Assembly (NCBI RefSeq): GCF_003967355.1
Contig: NZ_BIFH01000017.1
Location: 62,001-126,000, forward strand
Reading direction: 5' to 3'
Length of the DNA stretch: 64,000 bases
Source: Embleya hyalina
GTDB lineage: Bacteria > Actinomycetota > Actinomycetes > Streptomycetales > Streptomycetaceae
Shown here: piece by piece, positions 42,497 through 51,689 of the stretch
Layout of the letters: every line of letters begins with the position of its first letter
How positions within the stretch are numbered: the stretch's first letter is position 1
Notes under the pieces: generated by a model
The model's database searches: none
Seen by the model: only the letters and a program-made list of their open reading frames with translations
What the model was told of the DNA's origin: nothing
Made by a program: the position numbers and the translations under genes

Positions 42497-44272
42497 CTAC
42501 CGCTTCGCGTAGTCCCGGAAGCCCCGCCCGGTCTTGCGTCCGAGATAGCCCGCCGTGACCAGGTGTTCGAGCAGCGGCACCGGCGACCAGCCCGGCTCGC
42601 GGAACTCCGCGAACAACACCTTCTGGATGGCCAGCGAGACGTCGAGCCCGACCACGTCGAGCAGTTCGAACGGGCCCATCGGATAACCCGCGCCGAGCTT
42701 GATCGCGGTGTCGATGTCGTCGGCGCCGGCGTAGTTGGCCTGAAGCATCCGCACCGCGTCGTTCAGGTACGGGAACAGCAGCGCGTTGACGATGAAACCC
42801 GCCCGGTCCCCGCAGTCCACCGCATGCTTGCGGGTGCGTCGACACACCTCGTGGATGGTCGCCACCACGTCGTCCGAGGTGGCCACCGTCCGCACCACCT
42901 CGACCAGCTTCATCACCGGCGCCGGGTTGAAGAAGTGCATGCCGACCACGTCGGCGGGCCGCGAGGTGGCCACCGCGCAATCGATCACCGGCAGCGAGGA
43001 GGTGGTGGTGGCCAGGATCGCGCCGGGCTTGCAGATCTCGTCGAAGTTCTCGAACAGGGCCTGCTTCACCGACAGTTCCTCGACCACCGCCTCCACCACG
43101 AGGTCGGCGAAGGCGAGATCGTCGAGCCGGGTGGTACCGGTCACCCGGGTCAGCGCCTCGGCCTTGGCCTCCTCGGTCAGCCGACCGCGCTGGATCTGCT
43201 TGTCCAGCGAGCGGACCAGCGCCCCGCGCACCCGCTCGACCTTCTCCTCGCTGCGCGCCACGTAGACCACGTCGTAGCCGGACTTGGCGAACACCTCGAC
43301 GATGCCCGTGGCCATCGTCCCGGTGCCGACCACGCCCACCGCGTGCACCTCGCGCGGGGTGCCGGCGACCGTCGCGGCCCCGCCCGGCTCGGCCACCACG
43401 ACCGGCGATCCGGCCTGCTCGTAGGTGTAGAAGCCGCGACCGCTCTTGCGCCCGAGCAGCCCCGCGGTACGCATCTGCTTGAGGATCGGCGCGGGCGCGT
43501 GCAGGCGATCGCGCGACTGGCGATACATCTGCTCCAGGATCTCGTACGCCGTGTCGATCCCGACCAGGTCGAGCACCGCGAGCGGGCCCATCGGCAGGCC
43601 GCAGCCGAAGCGCATGGCCGCGTCGATGTCCTCGCGCGTCGCGTACTTCTGCTCGTACATCGAGGCCGCGTGGTTGAGGTAGGCGAACAACAGCCCGTTG
43701 GCGATGAACCCGGCCCGGTCGCCGGCCACCACCGGCGACTTGCCGAGGCGTTCGGCGAGCGCGACCACGTCGGCGAGCACGTCGGGCTCGGTGACCACGG
43801 TGCGGACCACCTCGACCAGCTTCATCACCGGCGCGGGGTTGAAGAAGTGCAGCCCGACCACGCGCGAGGAGCGGGTGGTGGCCACCGACAACTCGGTGAC
43901 CGACAGCGAGGAGGTGTTGGTGGCCAGGATCGTCTCCGGGCCGCAGATCTTGTCGAGCTCGGCGAAGAGCGCCTGCTTGTGTGCCAGCTGCTCGGGTATC
44001 GCCTCCAGGACGAGGTCGGCCGAGGCCACCGAGGTCAGGTCGGTACCGAGGGTGACCCGCTCGAAGATGTCGTGCTGCTGCTCTTCCGTGAGCTTTCCGC
44101 GCGCGGCGGCGCGGGCGGTCGACTCGGCGATCCGGGCCCGGCCGCGCGCGACGGCCTCGGCGGAGACGTCCACGCCCACGACGGTCAGTCCGGCCCGGGC
44201 CAGGACCTCGACGATGCCGGCGCCCATGGTGCCCAGGCCGACCACGCCGACCGTGCTGATGTCACGGCTCAT
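42497..44272 (-). CDS. Tandem-duplicated 3-hydroxyacyl-CoA dehydrogenase
   Basis: 591 residues made of two complete 3-hydroxybutyryl-CoA dehydrogenase units, about 1-290 and 310-591. Each has a Rossmann motif (GLGTMGAG; GTGTMATG), the HFFNPAPVMKLVEVV block with the active-site His, and a C-terminal PMGP..LLD...GLD helix with GRKSGRGFY/GRKTGRGF. The enzyme oxidises 3-hydroxyacyl-CoA or reduces acetoacetyl-CoA and would feed ccr through crotonyl-CoA. The pattern of a fused pair is known in Streptomyces. It starts 54 bp downstream of a GTTACY-N4-RGTA site and ends at an intrinsic terminator. Confidence 0.9.
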   Translation of the reverse strand: MSRDISTVGVVGLGTMGAGIVEVLARAGLTVVGVDVSAEAVARGRARIAESTARAAARGKLTEEQQHDIFERVTLGTDLTSVASADLVLEAIPEQLAHKQALFAELDKICGPETILATNTSSLSVTELSVATTRSSRVVGLHFFNPAPVMKLVEVVRTVVTEPDVLADVVALAERLGKSPVVAGDRAGFIANGLLFAYLNHAASMYEQKYATREDIDAAMRFGCGLPMGPLAVLDLVGIDTAYEILEQMYRQSRDRLHAPAPILKQMRTAGLLGRKSGRGFYTYEQAGSPVVVAEPGGAATVAGTPREVHAVGVVGTGTMATGIVEVFAKSGYDVVYVARSEEKVERVRGALVRSLDKQIQRGRLTEEAKAEALTRVTGTTRLDDLAFADLVVEAVVEELSVKQALFENFDEICKPGAILATTTSSLPVIDCAVATSRPADVVGMHFFNPAPVMKLVEVVRTVATSDDVVATIHEVCRRTRKHAVDCGDRAGFIVNALLFPYLNDAVRMLQANYAGADDIDTAIKLGAGYPMGPFELLDVVGLDVSLAIQKVLFAEFREPGWSPVPLLEHLVTAGYLGRKTGRGFRDYAKR

Positions 44273-44648
44273 CTGCTGTGCTCCTCGCTGCTGAAATGGC
44301 GTCTCCCGACCGGGAGTACGCCTTGGTTACTGCGAAGTAGTACCGCGGGTTTCCAGGGAGTATCGCAGTCCCTGTCGAACAGGCACAGGCCGGTGGGATG
44401 TGCCGTTCGCCTCGATCCGTCCCGAACGTGTGTTCGGATATTCGCTCTCGTGTTCGACGCATGACGCCGTGGGTACCGATATCCACCCGGTCGGATCGAA
44501 AACAATCAGGCGTGAAGGATTACCAACACATGCCTTCACGCGTTGTGCTGTCGTGTGGGCGCCCTGTCGCCCACACCACCGCCCTCGCCGGCGTCGTCCG
44601 GCGGAACCGGCCGGTCGGCATCGGCCACGACACGACGAGGAGGACGCG
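44273..44648. other. Divergent promoter region, dehydrogenase/LLM oxidoreductase
   Basis: 376 bp without a gene. It holds the putative operator at 44326-44341 on the dehydrogenase side and a GAGGAGGACG ribosome site directly before ATG 44649 on the other. The middle is less GC-rich, as expected for a promoter. Confidence 0.65.
44326..44341 (+). promoter_or_regulatory. Putative operator upstream of the tandem hydroxyacyl-CoA dehydrogenase
   Basis: GTTACTGCGAAGTAGT fits GTTACY-N4-RGTA and lies 54-69 bp upstream of the minus-strand start, where a promoter is expected. Confidence 0.55.
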
Positions 44649-45665
44649 ATGAGGTTGGGCATCTTCCTGCTGGCGGCGCAATTCGACGCGGGCGACCACG
44701 GTGCGGTGCTCACCGCCGCCATGGACGCGGGAATCGCCGCGGAGGAGGCCGGATTCGACGAGGCGTGGATCGCCGAACACCATTTCGTGCCGTATGGGTT
44801 GTGCCCGTCGGCGGTCACCTTCGCTTCCATGCTACTGGGGCGTACCCATCGGATCGGGGTGGGTACGGCCATCAGCGTCCTGTCCAACCAGCATCCGGTC
44901 GCCCTCGGCGAGCAGACCGCGCTGTTGGACCAGCTGTCCGGGGGGCGCTTCACCCTCGGCGTGGGGCGCGGCGGACCGTGGGTGGACCTGGAGGTCTTCG
45001 GCACCGGGCTGCGGCGGCACGACGAGGCGTTCCCGGAGTCGCTGGACCTGCTGATGCGCTGGCTGACCCACCAGCGGGTGGGCGCGGAGGGGGAGCACTT
45101 CTCCTTCCGCAAGGTGCCGGTGGTGCCCCGTCCGCGCACCTACCCGCACCCTCCGGTGATCGTCGCGTGCACCTCCCGGGAGACCGCGTCGCTCGCCGCG
45201 CGGCACGGGCTGCCGATGCTCCTGGGGATGCACGCGGACGACGCGGAGAAGGCGGCGATGGTCCGCACCTACGAGTGTGCGGCGTCCGCCTGCGGGCGGG
45301 ACCCGAAGGCGGTCGAGCACGCCGCGGCGGCGGTCGCGTACGTCGCGGACAGCCGGCGCGACGCGGTCGAGGTATTGCGGCGCGCGATGCCCAAGTGGCT
45401 GCGCCGGGGCCTGTCGGCGCACGTGACGGTGGACGGCCGGCAGCGCCACATGCGCGACCCGGACGAGTACACCGACTTCCTGTGTCGCATCCACCCGGTC
45501 GGCGCGCCGTCCGACTGCGTCCGCCGCCTCTCCCGCACCGCCGAGCGCACCGGAATCAACCGTTTCCTGCTGTTCGCGGAGGGCGCCGGAGTGGGCGCGG
45601 CGACCCTGGAGAACGTGGCCCGCCTCGGCAAGGAGGTGCTTCCGGCCCTGCGTGAAGCACCATGA
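44649..45665 (+). CDS. Luciferase-like (LLM class) flavin oxidoreductase
   Basis: 338 residues from ATG 44649 (GGAGG upstream). The bacterial-luciferase fold is visible as MRLGIFLLAAQFDAGDH, AEEAGFDEAWIAEHHF, RIGVGTAISVLSNQHPVALGEQTALLDQLSGGRFTLGVGRG and the conserved VVPRP...P.VIVA block. Members use FMNH2 or coenzyme F420 to oxidise small molecules; the cofactor cannot be told here. It is divergent from the hydroxyacyl-CoA dehydrogenase, so the operator at 44326 may affect it too. Confidence 0.88.
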   Translation: MRLGIFLLAAQFDAGDHGAVLTAAMDAGIAAEEAGFDEAWIAEHHFVPYGLCPSAVTFASMLLGRTHRIGVGTAISVLSNQHPVALGEQTALLDQLSGGRFTLGVGRGGPWVDLEVFGTGLRRHDEAFPESLDLLMRWLTHQRVGAEGEHFSFRKVPVVPRPRTYPHPPVIVACTSRETASLAARHGLPMLLGMHADDAEKAAMVRTYECAASACGRDPKAVEHAAAAVAYVADSRRDAVEVLRRAMPKWLRRGLSAHVTVDGRQRHMRDPDEYTDFLCRIHPVGAPSDCVRRLSRTAERTGINRFLLFAEGAGVGAATLENVARLGKEVLPALREAP

Positions 45666-45789
45666 CCCGCGTCCGGGCCGCCGCCCCGGCCGGGCGCGAG
45701 TCGGGCACACCGACCGGCGTGCCCGACACCCACGATCCGAGGACCCGCGATCCGAGGACCCGTGCCCGCGCCGTCCCGCGCGGTCGTGG

Positions 45790-48177
45790 TCAACCGCCGA
45801 CCGGAAGCTTCACGTCACCGGCGGGGGACTCCGGGGTCGTCGAGGTCGGCGACGGTGCGCGCGTGGAGGATGGAGCACTCGTCGGGGCCGAACTCGTGCT
45901 CTGTGAGGCCGAGTTGGCCGGGGTCGACGAGCGCGGCGCGGTGGCCGGGGCGCTCGTGCTCGGCGCCGTCGTCTCGCGGGCCGTCGTGGCGACCGAGGAC
46001 GTCGCCCCAGCGGCCCCCGGCTTGCGGCTGCCCGTCGGGGGCGGCGGCTTGTCCCGGTCCACCTTGGGGTCGGCCTCCGGCCCCCGGTTCGGGGTGTTCG
46101 GGTCGTACGTCGCCGAGCCCGTCGAACCCACCGGATTGCGATGATCGCCCCGGTCCGGCGAGTCGGAACCCATCGCGACCACGGCCGCCAGGGTGACCAC
46201 CAGGACCACCGCCGCACCGGCCGTCATCAACACGCCGCGCCGACCGATCCCGCCCCGCTCGGCCCCGGCCGCACCTTCCTGGCCGGCCGCCGCCACCGCC
46301 GCCCGATCGCCCCCGGCCAGCGCCAATACCCGTCGGTCCGCGGCCAATCCGCGTTTGTCCGAGGCGACGTCGCGCATCCGGGTGGCCGCGACCGCCTCCT
46401 CGCGCGCGCCCTCCGGATCGCCCGTGCACAGCGCCAGTATCGCCAACTCGTGCCGGAACCAGGCGTGTTCCGCCGCCGCCGAGGCACCCGCCTCGCGCGC
46501 CGAGGCCAGGCCCAGGTCCAGTACCTCGCCCCACGTGTCCCAGCGCGCCGAGGCGCCGAACGCGGGCGCCGACGCCCGGGCCAGCGCCCGTGCCGAACCG
46601 GCCTTGCCCAGTCGCTCGGACTCGCGCAGGCAGGCCAGGATGGTGTCCGCCTCGCGGGCGATCTCGGCCGGGGTCACCGACGGGTGGGAGACCCACCAGG
46701 TGAAGTGCTGTATGGCCGCCACCGCCCACGAGGACGGCCCGCGCACGATCGAGGCGACCGCCTCGGCGGTACCTCCGGTGAGCCGATACCGGCCGAACTC
46801 ATGGGCGGCGAGCCCGGCTTCGACCAGTTCGTCGGCGGCGCCCACGGCGTCCACCGCACCGGTCAGGGCCGGCAGGTGTACCGGGTCCGGGAGTTCACCG
46901 TCCAGCGCGGAGGCCAGCCGCAACACCTGCTGGGCCGACGCGGACACCAGCGGCACCAGGCGCGGTACGAACTGCCGCGGTTCGCCGGGCGAGGGCAACT
47001 CGCCGAAGCCGTCCGCCGCGCCGTCGTCGAGCAGCCCGTATCGGCCTCTCTCGCGCCGCGCCAGCAGCGCCCCCGCCTGGACGAACCGCCCCGGGTGCCC
47101 GCCCACCTGGAACCACAGGGCGGAGGCCCAGGACAGCTCCTCGTCGTCGAGTTCGCGCCCGGCGACCCGGCGCAGCAGATCGAGGGACGCCTCCTGCGGC
47201 AGTCCGCGCAGGGTGATCTCGTGCAGCGGCGAGTCCCGGCGGGCGATCGGGTCGACCAGCTCGGGTCCGGCCACCAGGAAAGCGCATTCCGGCGCGATAC
47301 GCAGAAGTTCGGCCACGTCCTCCTGGCCGATGTCCAGGTCGTCGATCACCACCAGGGCGGCCACGTCGACGAGGATCCGGGCCAGTTGCGCACGTGTCGG
47401 TCGGTAGGCGGGTCCGCCGAAGCACGCGTCGTGCAACTGCTGGAGCAGGTCGTCCAGACCGCGCCGACGCCCGTCGAGCAGGATCACCCCGTCCGGCGCG
47501 TGCGCGGGATCGAGCGCGGCGAGCCGGCGCAGCAGCGTGGTCCGCCCGCTGGAGGCGGGGCCGCCGATCCGGACCGACGTACCGCGTTGCAGCAGCCCGG
47601 TGAGTTCGGCGATCTCGGCGCCCCGGCCCAGCGGTTCGGGGCCGGTCGAGGGCACCGAGCCGGGCAGCCTGGACGGGCGCGGCGGCCGGGCGCCGGCGGG
47701 CACCGGCGCGACGTCGGTGCCGTCCGCGCCGCCGAAGGTCAGGAGCAGGTCGCCCGCGTACAGCCGGAGCACGCTCGGCCCGGGTTCGTCGGTGCCGGAC
47801 CGCCCGCTCGGCGCCGGGTCCGACCGGTCGTCGTCGATCCGGATCGACTCGCTCCGCCCCGAAGGCGGCCCGCCCGACCCGTCCGCCCCGAACCCGGGAG
47901 CGCTCACACCCGGCTTCGCGGCATCGAAGCCCGCCGCGACCGCGCCGGAGCGGTCCGTGCCGAACCCGCCCGAATCGTCCGAGTCCGCCCGGGGCGGCGA
48001 GGCGCCGCGCTCCGGACGCGGCCCGAACAACTCGTCCAGATAGGCGTCGTCACCCCAGGAATCGCTCCGCGAGTCGCCCCCGGAGACCTCCCGGTCGTCG
48101 GCCGACGGCCGCGGCGGTTCGTCCTCGAAGTGCCGCTCCCCGTCCTCTTCCGGCCGTTGCCTGCCGCCGCCGTTCAT
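45790..48177 (-). CDS. Large single-pass ATPase-like protein
   Basis: 795 residues from ATG 48177 (GGGAGT upstream). The first ~190 residues are acidic and disordered (DDREVSGGDSRSD, SWGDDAYLDELFGP). An AAA/STAND-like NTPase domain follows: a P-loop-type GGPASSGRTTLLRRL near 205-218, in which Arg replaces the usual Lys, and a Walker B-like ALVVIDDLD. A helical repeat region and one membrane segment (about 647-670, MTAGAAVVLVVTLAAVVAMG) lead to a ~125-residue Ser/Thr/Pro-rich outer tail. The ATP-binding name used for relatives should be treated with caution because of the Arg. It may be a membrane-linked signalling protein. Confidence 0.75.
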   Translation of the reverse strand: MNGGGRQRPEEDGERHFEDEPPRPSADDREVSGGDSRSDSWGDDAYLDELFGPRPERGASPPRADSDDSGGFGTDRSGAVAAGFDAAKPGVSAPGFGADGSGGPPSGRSESIRIDDDRSDPAPSGRSGTDEPGPSVLRLYAGDLLLTFGGADGTDVAPVPAGARPPRPSRLPGSVPSTGPEPLGRGAEIAELTGLLQRGTSVRIGGPASSGRTTLLRRLAALDPAHAPDGVILLDGRRRGLDDLLQQLHDACFGGPAYRPTRAQLARILVDVAALVVIDDLDIGQEDVAELLRIAPECAFLVAGPELVDPIARRDSPLHEITLRGLPQEASLDLLRRVAGRELDDEELSWASALWFQVGGHPGRFVQAGALLARRERGRYGLLDDGAADGFGELPSPGEPRQFVPRLVPLVSASAQQVLRLASALDGELPDPVHLPALTGAVDAVGAADELVEAGLAAHEFGRYRLTGGTAEAVASIVRGPSSWAVAAIQHFTWWVSHPSVTPAEIAREADTILACLRESERLGKAGSARALARASAPAFGASARWDTWGEVLDLGLASAREAGASAAAEHAWFRHELAILALCTGDPEGAREEAVAATRMRDVASDKRGLAADRRVLALAGGDRAAVAAAGQEGAAGAERGGIGRRGVLMTAGAAVVLVVTLAAVVAMGSDSPDRGDHRNPVGSTGSATYDPNTPNRGPEADPKVDRDKPPPPTGSRKPGAAGATSSVATTARETTAPSTSAPATAPRSSTPANSASQSTSSAPTSAPSSTRAPSPTSTTPESPAGDVKLPVGG

Positions 48178-48617
48178 GCCACTCCCTGTGCTCCCCGTCG
48201 TGGTTCCTCGACGCACCGGTGCGACCTGGGACGAGTCCGGGCACCCGGGGGCGGAAACCGGTGATCAGTGTGCCGGGCGCGGCCGGCGCACCGATACCCG
48301 GCGCCGGGTTCGTGACAAGATCGTTGAGCACCGACGCGGGCCGCCCCGAGGCGGCCGAGCATGGGCATCGTGTGTCCCCGCCGTACCACGTTCCACCTTG
48401 CCACCTCCCGCCGTCGAGCGGACCGTCTCCGGGCCGACCTTCGCTCCCTCTTCACAACAACAACGCGCGCGTCCGCAACTGGTCACGGGGCCGGCGCGGG
48501 CGGGTGACCGGGGGCCGGTGAGGTTGCCGAAAAGTCGGTCTACGCCCGGCGAGTCACCCTATGGTGCAGATGTGGCGCCACAACTGCCAGGCACACAGGG
48601 GGAACAGGGGGACATAT
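48178..48617. other. Divergent intergenic region between ATPase-like and secreted protein genes
   Basis: 440 bp without a convincing gene. AGGGGGA before ATG 48618 is the only clear site on the right. No operator motif from the acyl-CoA set is seen. Confidence 0.55.
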
Positions 48618-51600
48618 ATGTCCGGTTCCATACACTCGCGACACGCGGGACGGCAGGTGCGCCGGGGACGAACCCGGTTTGCGTGCGCCGTCGCGCTGTT
48701 CGCCTCCTTGGCACTGTCGATACCCTCGGCTGGCGCATCGCCGGCCGCGACCACGAGTACGTCGAGCACCTCCACCACGCGCCCACCCGGCCCCGAACTC
48801 TTCGGCTCCTCGCCGACCGCGCGCGACGCGACGGCCCGAGCCGCCGCCGTACCGCCGAAGTTCGCCGACGAATCGGTGCTGACCGGGCTGTCCCAGCCGA
48901 TCGACGTGGCCTTCGCCAGGGACGGCCGGGTCTTCGTCGCCGAGAAGTCCGGCGTCGTCAAGGTGTTCGACTCGCTCACCGACACCACACCCACGGTGTT
49001 CACCGATCTGCGGGCGCAGGTGCACAACTTCTGGGATCGCGGCCTGCTCGGCCTGGCCCTGGCCCCGAACTTCCCCACCGACCCGTCGGTTTACGTGATG
49101 TACGCGCACGACGCGCGTCCCGGCGGCTCCGCGCCCTACTGGGGCACCGCCACCGGCGCCGACGACGGTTGTCCCGACCCGCCCGGCGCCCAGGCGAAGG
49201 GTTGTCTGATCACCGGGCGGATCGCCAAGCTGACCGCGACCGGGAACACCGCCGGTCCCGAGCAGGTGTTGGTCGAGGGCTGGTGCCAGCAGTTCCCGTC
49301 GCACTCGGTCGGCTCGCTCGCGTTCGGCCCGGACGGCTACCTGTACGCGTCCGCGGGGGACGGGGCGAGCTTCGACTGGGCGGACTACGGGCAGACCCCG
49401 GCGAGCGGCGCGATCCCGGGCAAGGAGCCGATCCCGGCGAATCCGTGCGCCGACGGCACCGCGGCGGTGGGCACCGTACTGACCGCGCCGGGCGCCGAGG
49501 GCGGCGCGCTGCGGGCCCAGGACTTCCGCACCACGGGCGACCCGTTCGCGCTCAACGGCAGCATCATCCGGATCGACCCCGCCACCGGCGCGGGCGCGCC
49601 CGGCAACCCGCTCGCGGGCAACGCCGACGCCAACGCCCGCAGACTGGTGGCAGCCGGCCTGCGCAACCCGTTCCGGTTCGGCTTCCGGCCGGGCACCAAC
49701 GAGGTATGGGTCGGCGACGTCGGCTGGAGCACGTGGGAGGAGATCGACCGGCTGACCCCGTCGAGCACGGCCGTGGCCAACTTCGGCTGGCCCTGCTACG
49801 AGGGCTCGGCCCGCCAGGGCGGCTACGCGTCGATCGGCCTGAACCTGTGCACCAACCTGTACGCGGAGGGCGCGGGCGCGGTCAAGGCGCCCTACTACGC
49901 GTACCAGCACGGCGCCGTGGTGGCACCGGGCGACGGTTGCGCGACCGGCAACGGCTCGGCGATCTCCGGGGTGACCTTCTACGGCGGACAGCGCTACCCC
50001 GCCGCGTACCGCGACGCGATGTTCTTCGCCGACCACAGTCGGCGCTGTATCTGGAGCATGCGCGCGGGCGCCGACGGCCTCCCGGACCCGGCCACCCGCC
50101 AGGCGTTCGTCACCAACACCAATCCGGTGCAGCTGACCACCGGCCCCGAGGGCGACGTGTACTACGTCGGCTTCGAGGACGGCGCGATCCACCGGGTCCG
50201 CTACACCGGCGGCGCGCCCACCGCGGTCGCCTCGGCCACGCCGACCACCGGCGGCACCCCGCTGACCGTGGCCTTCACCGGTTCCGCCTCCACCGACCCG
50301 GATCCGGGCGAGACTCTCACGTACGCCTGGGACCTCGACGGCGACGGCGCGTTCGACGACTCGACCACGGCGAACCCGTCGTACACGTACACCGTGCCCG
50401 GCACCTATCACGCCAGGTTGCGCGTGACCGACCCGGTCGGGCTGACCGGCGACTCCGCCCCGATCACCGTCACCGCGGGCAACTCGCCGCCGGTACCGGT
50501 GATCGACTCCCCGGCGTCGACGCTGACCTGGAAGGTGGGCGACCCGATCACGTTCGCCGGGCACGCGACCGACCCCCAGGACGGCGCGATTCCCGGCAGC
50601 GGCCTGAACTGGCGGATCGTCATGCACCACTGCACCACGCCGACCAACTGCCACGAGCACCAGATCACCGCGCAGGGCGGCGCCTCCGGCACCTTCACCG
50701 CGGTCGACCACGAGTATCCGTCCTGGCTGGAACTGCGCTTGACCGCAACCGACTCCGGCGGCCTGACCGGGACCACGAGCGTGCGCCTGGATCCGCGGAC
50801 GGTGGACATCACCCTCGCCTCGAACCCGCCCGGTCTGGCCCTGGGCCTGTTCTCGTCCCAGCGCCCGGCACCGTTCACCGGCACGGTGATCGTCGGCGGC
50901 ACGTCGTCGATCGCGGCGCCTTCGCCGCAGACGCTGAACGGCAAACGCTACGAGTTCGCGTCCTGGTCCGACGGCGGCGCGGCGGCACACAACATCACCG
51001 CACCCGCGACGCCGCTCACCCTGACCGCCACGTTCCGCGAGGTCGACGGGCCGGTACCCGGGCTGGTGGCGCAATACGGCTTCAACGCGTCGAGCGGCAC
51101 GATCCTGGTCGACGACGCCGGACAGGGCAACAACGGCACCGTCGCCGGTGCCGCGTGGGTACCCGGCCGCACCGGCAACGCGCTGTCCTTCAACGGGACT
51201 TCATCGATGGTGACGGTGCCGCACAGCGCCCGCCTGTCGCTCACCGCGGGCATGACCCTGGAGGCCTGGGTCAAACCCACCGCGATCACCGGCTGGCGCT
51301 CGATCCTCCTCAAGGAGCGCGGCGGCGGCCTGTCCTACGCCCTGTACGCGAACGGCACCGCCGCGCCCAACACATCCATCAACACCACAGGCACCAACAA
51401 CGACACCTACGCGGACGGCACGGCACCGCTGCCCACCGGCACCTGGACCCACCTCACCGCCACCTACGACGGCACCACCCTGCGCCTGTACGTCAACGGC
51501 ACCCAGGTCCGGGCCACCCCACACACCGGCCCGATCATCGACGCCGGCGGCGCCCTCAGGATCGGCGGAAACACCGTCTGGGGCGAATACTTCGCAGGCC

Positions 51601-51680
51601 TGATCGACGACATCCGCATCTACGACCGAGCCCTCACCCCCACGGAGATCACCACCGACATGACCACCCCGATCCCCTAG
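48618..51680 (+). CDS. Secreted PQQ-type sugar dehydrogenase with PKD and LamG domains
   Basis: 1020 residues from ATG 48618. A signal peptide (RRGRTRFACAVALFASLALSIPSAGAS) is followed by a Ser/Thr linker. A glucose/sorbosone dehydrogenase beta-propeller covers about 70-520 (LSQPIDVAFARDGRVFVAEK, RGLLGLALAPNFP, LAFGPDGYLYASAGDG, RNPFRFGFRPGTNEVWVGDVG). A PKD domain follows near 540-620 (ASTDPDPGETLTYAWDLDGDG), then Ig-like segments, and a C-terminal LamG/concanavalin domain (about 810-1010; LEAWVKPTAITGWRSILLKE, WTHLTATYDGTTLRLYVNGT). It probably oxidises an extracellular sugar or binds polysaccharide. It looks accessory to the surrounding core genes. Confidence 0.88.
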   Translation: MSGSIHSRHAGRQVRRGRTRFACAVALFASLALSIPSAGASPAATTSTSSTSTTRPPGPELFGSSPTARDATARAAAVPPKFADESVLTGLSQPIDVAFARDGRVFVAEKSGVVKVFDSLTDTTPTVFTDLRAQVHNFWDRGLLGLALAPNFPTDPSVYVMYAHDARPGGSAPYWGTATGADDGCPDPPGAQAKGCLITGRIAKLTATGNTAGPEQVLVEGWCQQFPSHSVGSLAFGPDGYLYASAGDGASFDWADYGQTPASGAIPGKEPIPANPCADGTAAVGTVLTAPGAEGGALRAQDFRTTGDPFALNGSIIRIDPATGAGAPGNPLAGNADANARRLVAAGLRNPFRFGFRPGTNEVWVGDVGWSTWEEIDRLTPSSTAVANFGWPCYEGSARQGGYASIGLNLCTNLYAEGAGAVKAPYYAYQHGAVVAPGDGCATGNGSAISGVTFYGGQRYPAAYRDAMFFADHSRRCIWSMRAGADGLPDPATRQAFVTNTNPVQLTTGPEGDVYYVGFEDGAIHRVRYTGGAPTAVASATPTTGGTPLTVAFTGSASTDPDPGETLTYAWDLDGDGAFDDSTTANPSYTYTVPGTYHARLRVTDPVGLTGDSAPITVTAGNSPPVPVIDSPASTLTWKVGDPITFAGHATDPQDGAIPGSGLNWRIVMHHCTTPTNCHEHQITAQGGASGTFTAVDHEYPSWLELRLTATDSGGLTGTTSVRLDPRTVDITLASNPPGLALGLFSSQRPAPFTGTVIVGGTSSIAAPSPQTLNGKRYEFASWSDGGAAAHNITAPATPLTLTATFREVDGPVPGLVAQYGFNASSGTILVDDAGQGNNGTVAGAAWVPGRTGNALSFNGTSSMVTVPHSARLSLTAGMTLEAWVKPTAITGWRSILLKERGGGLSYALYANGTAAPNTSINTTGTNNDTYADGTAPLPTGTWTHLTATYDGTTLRLYVNGTQVRATPHTGPIIDAGGALRIGGNTVWGEYFAGLIDDIRIYDRALTPTEITTDMTTPIP

Positions 51681-51689
51681 CCCAAACCC

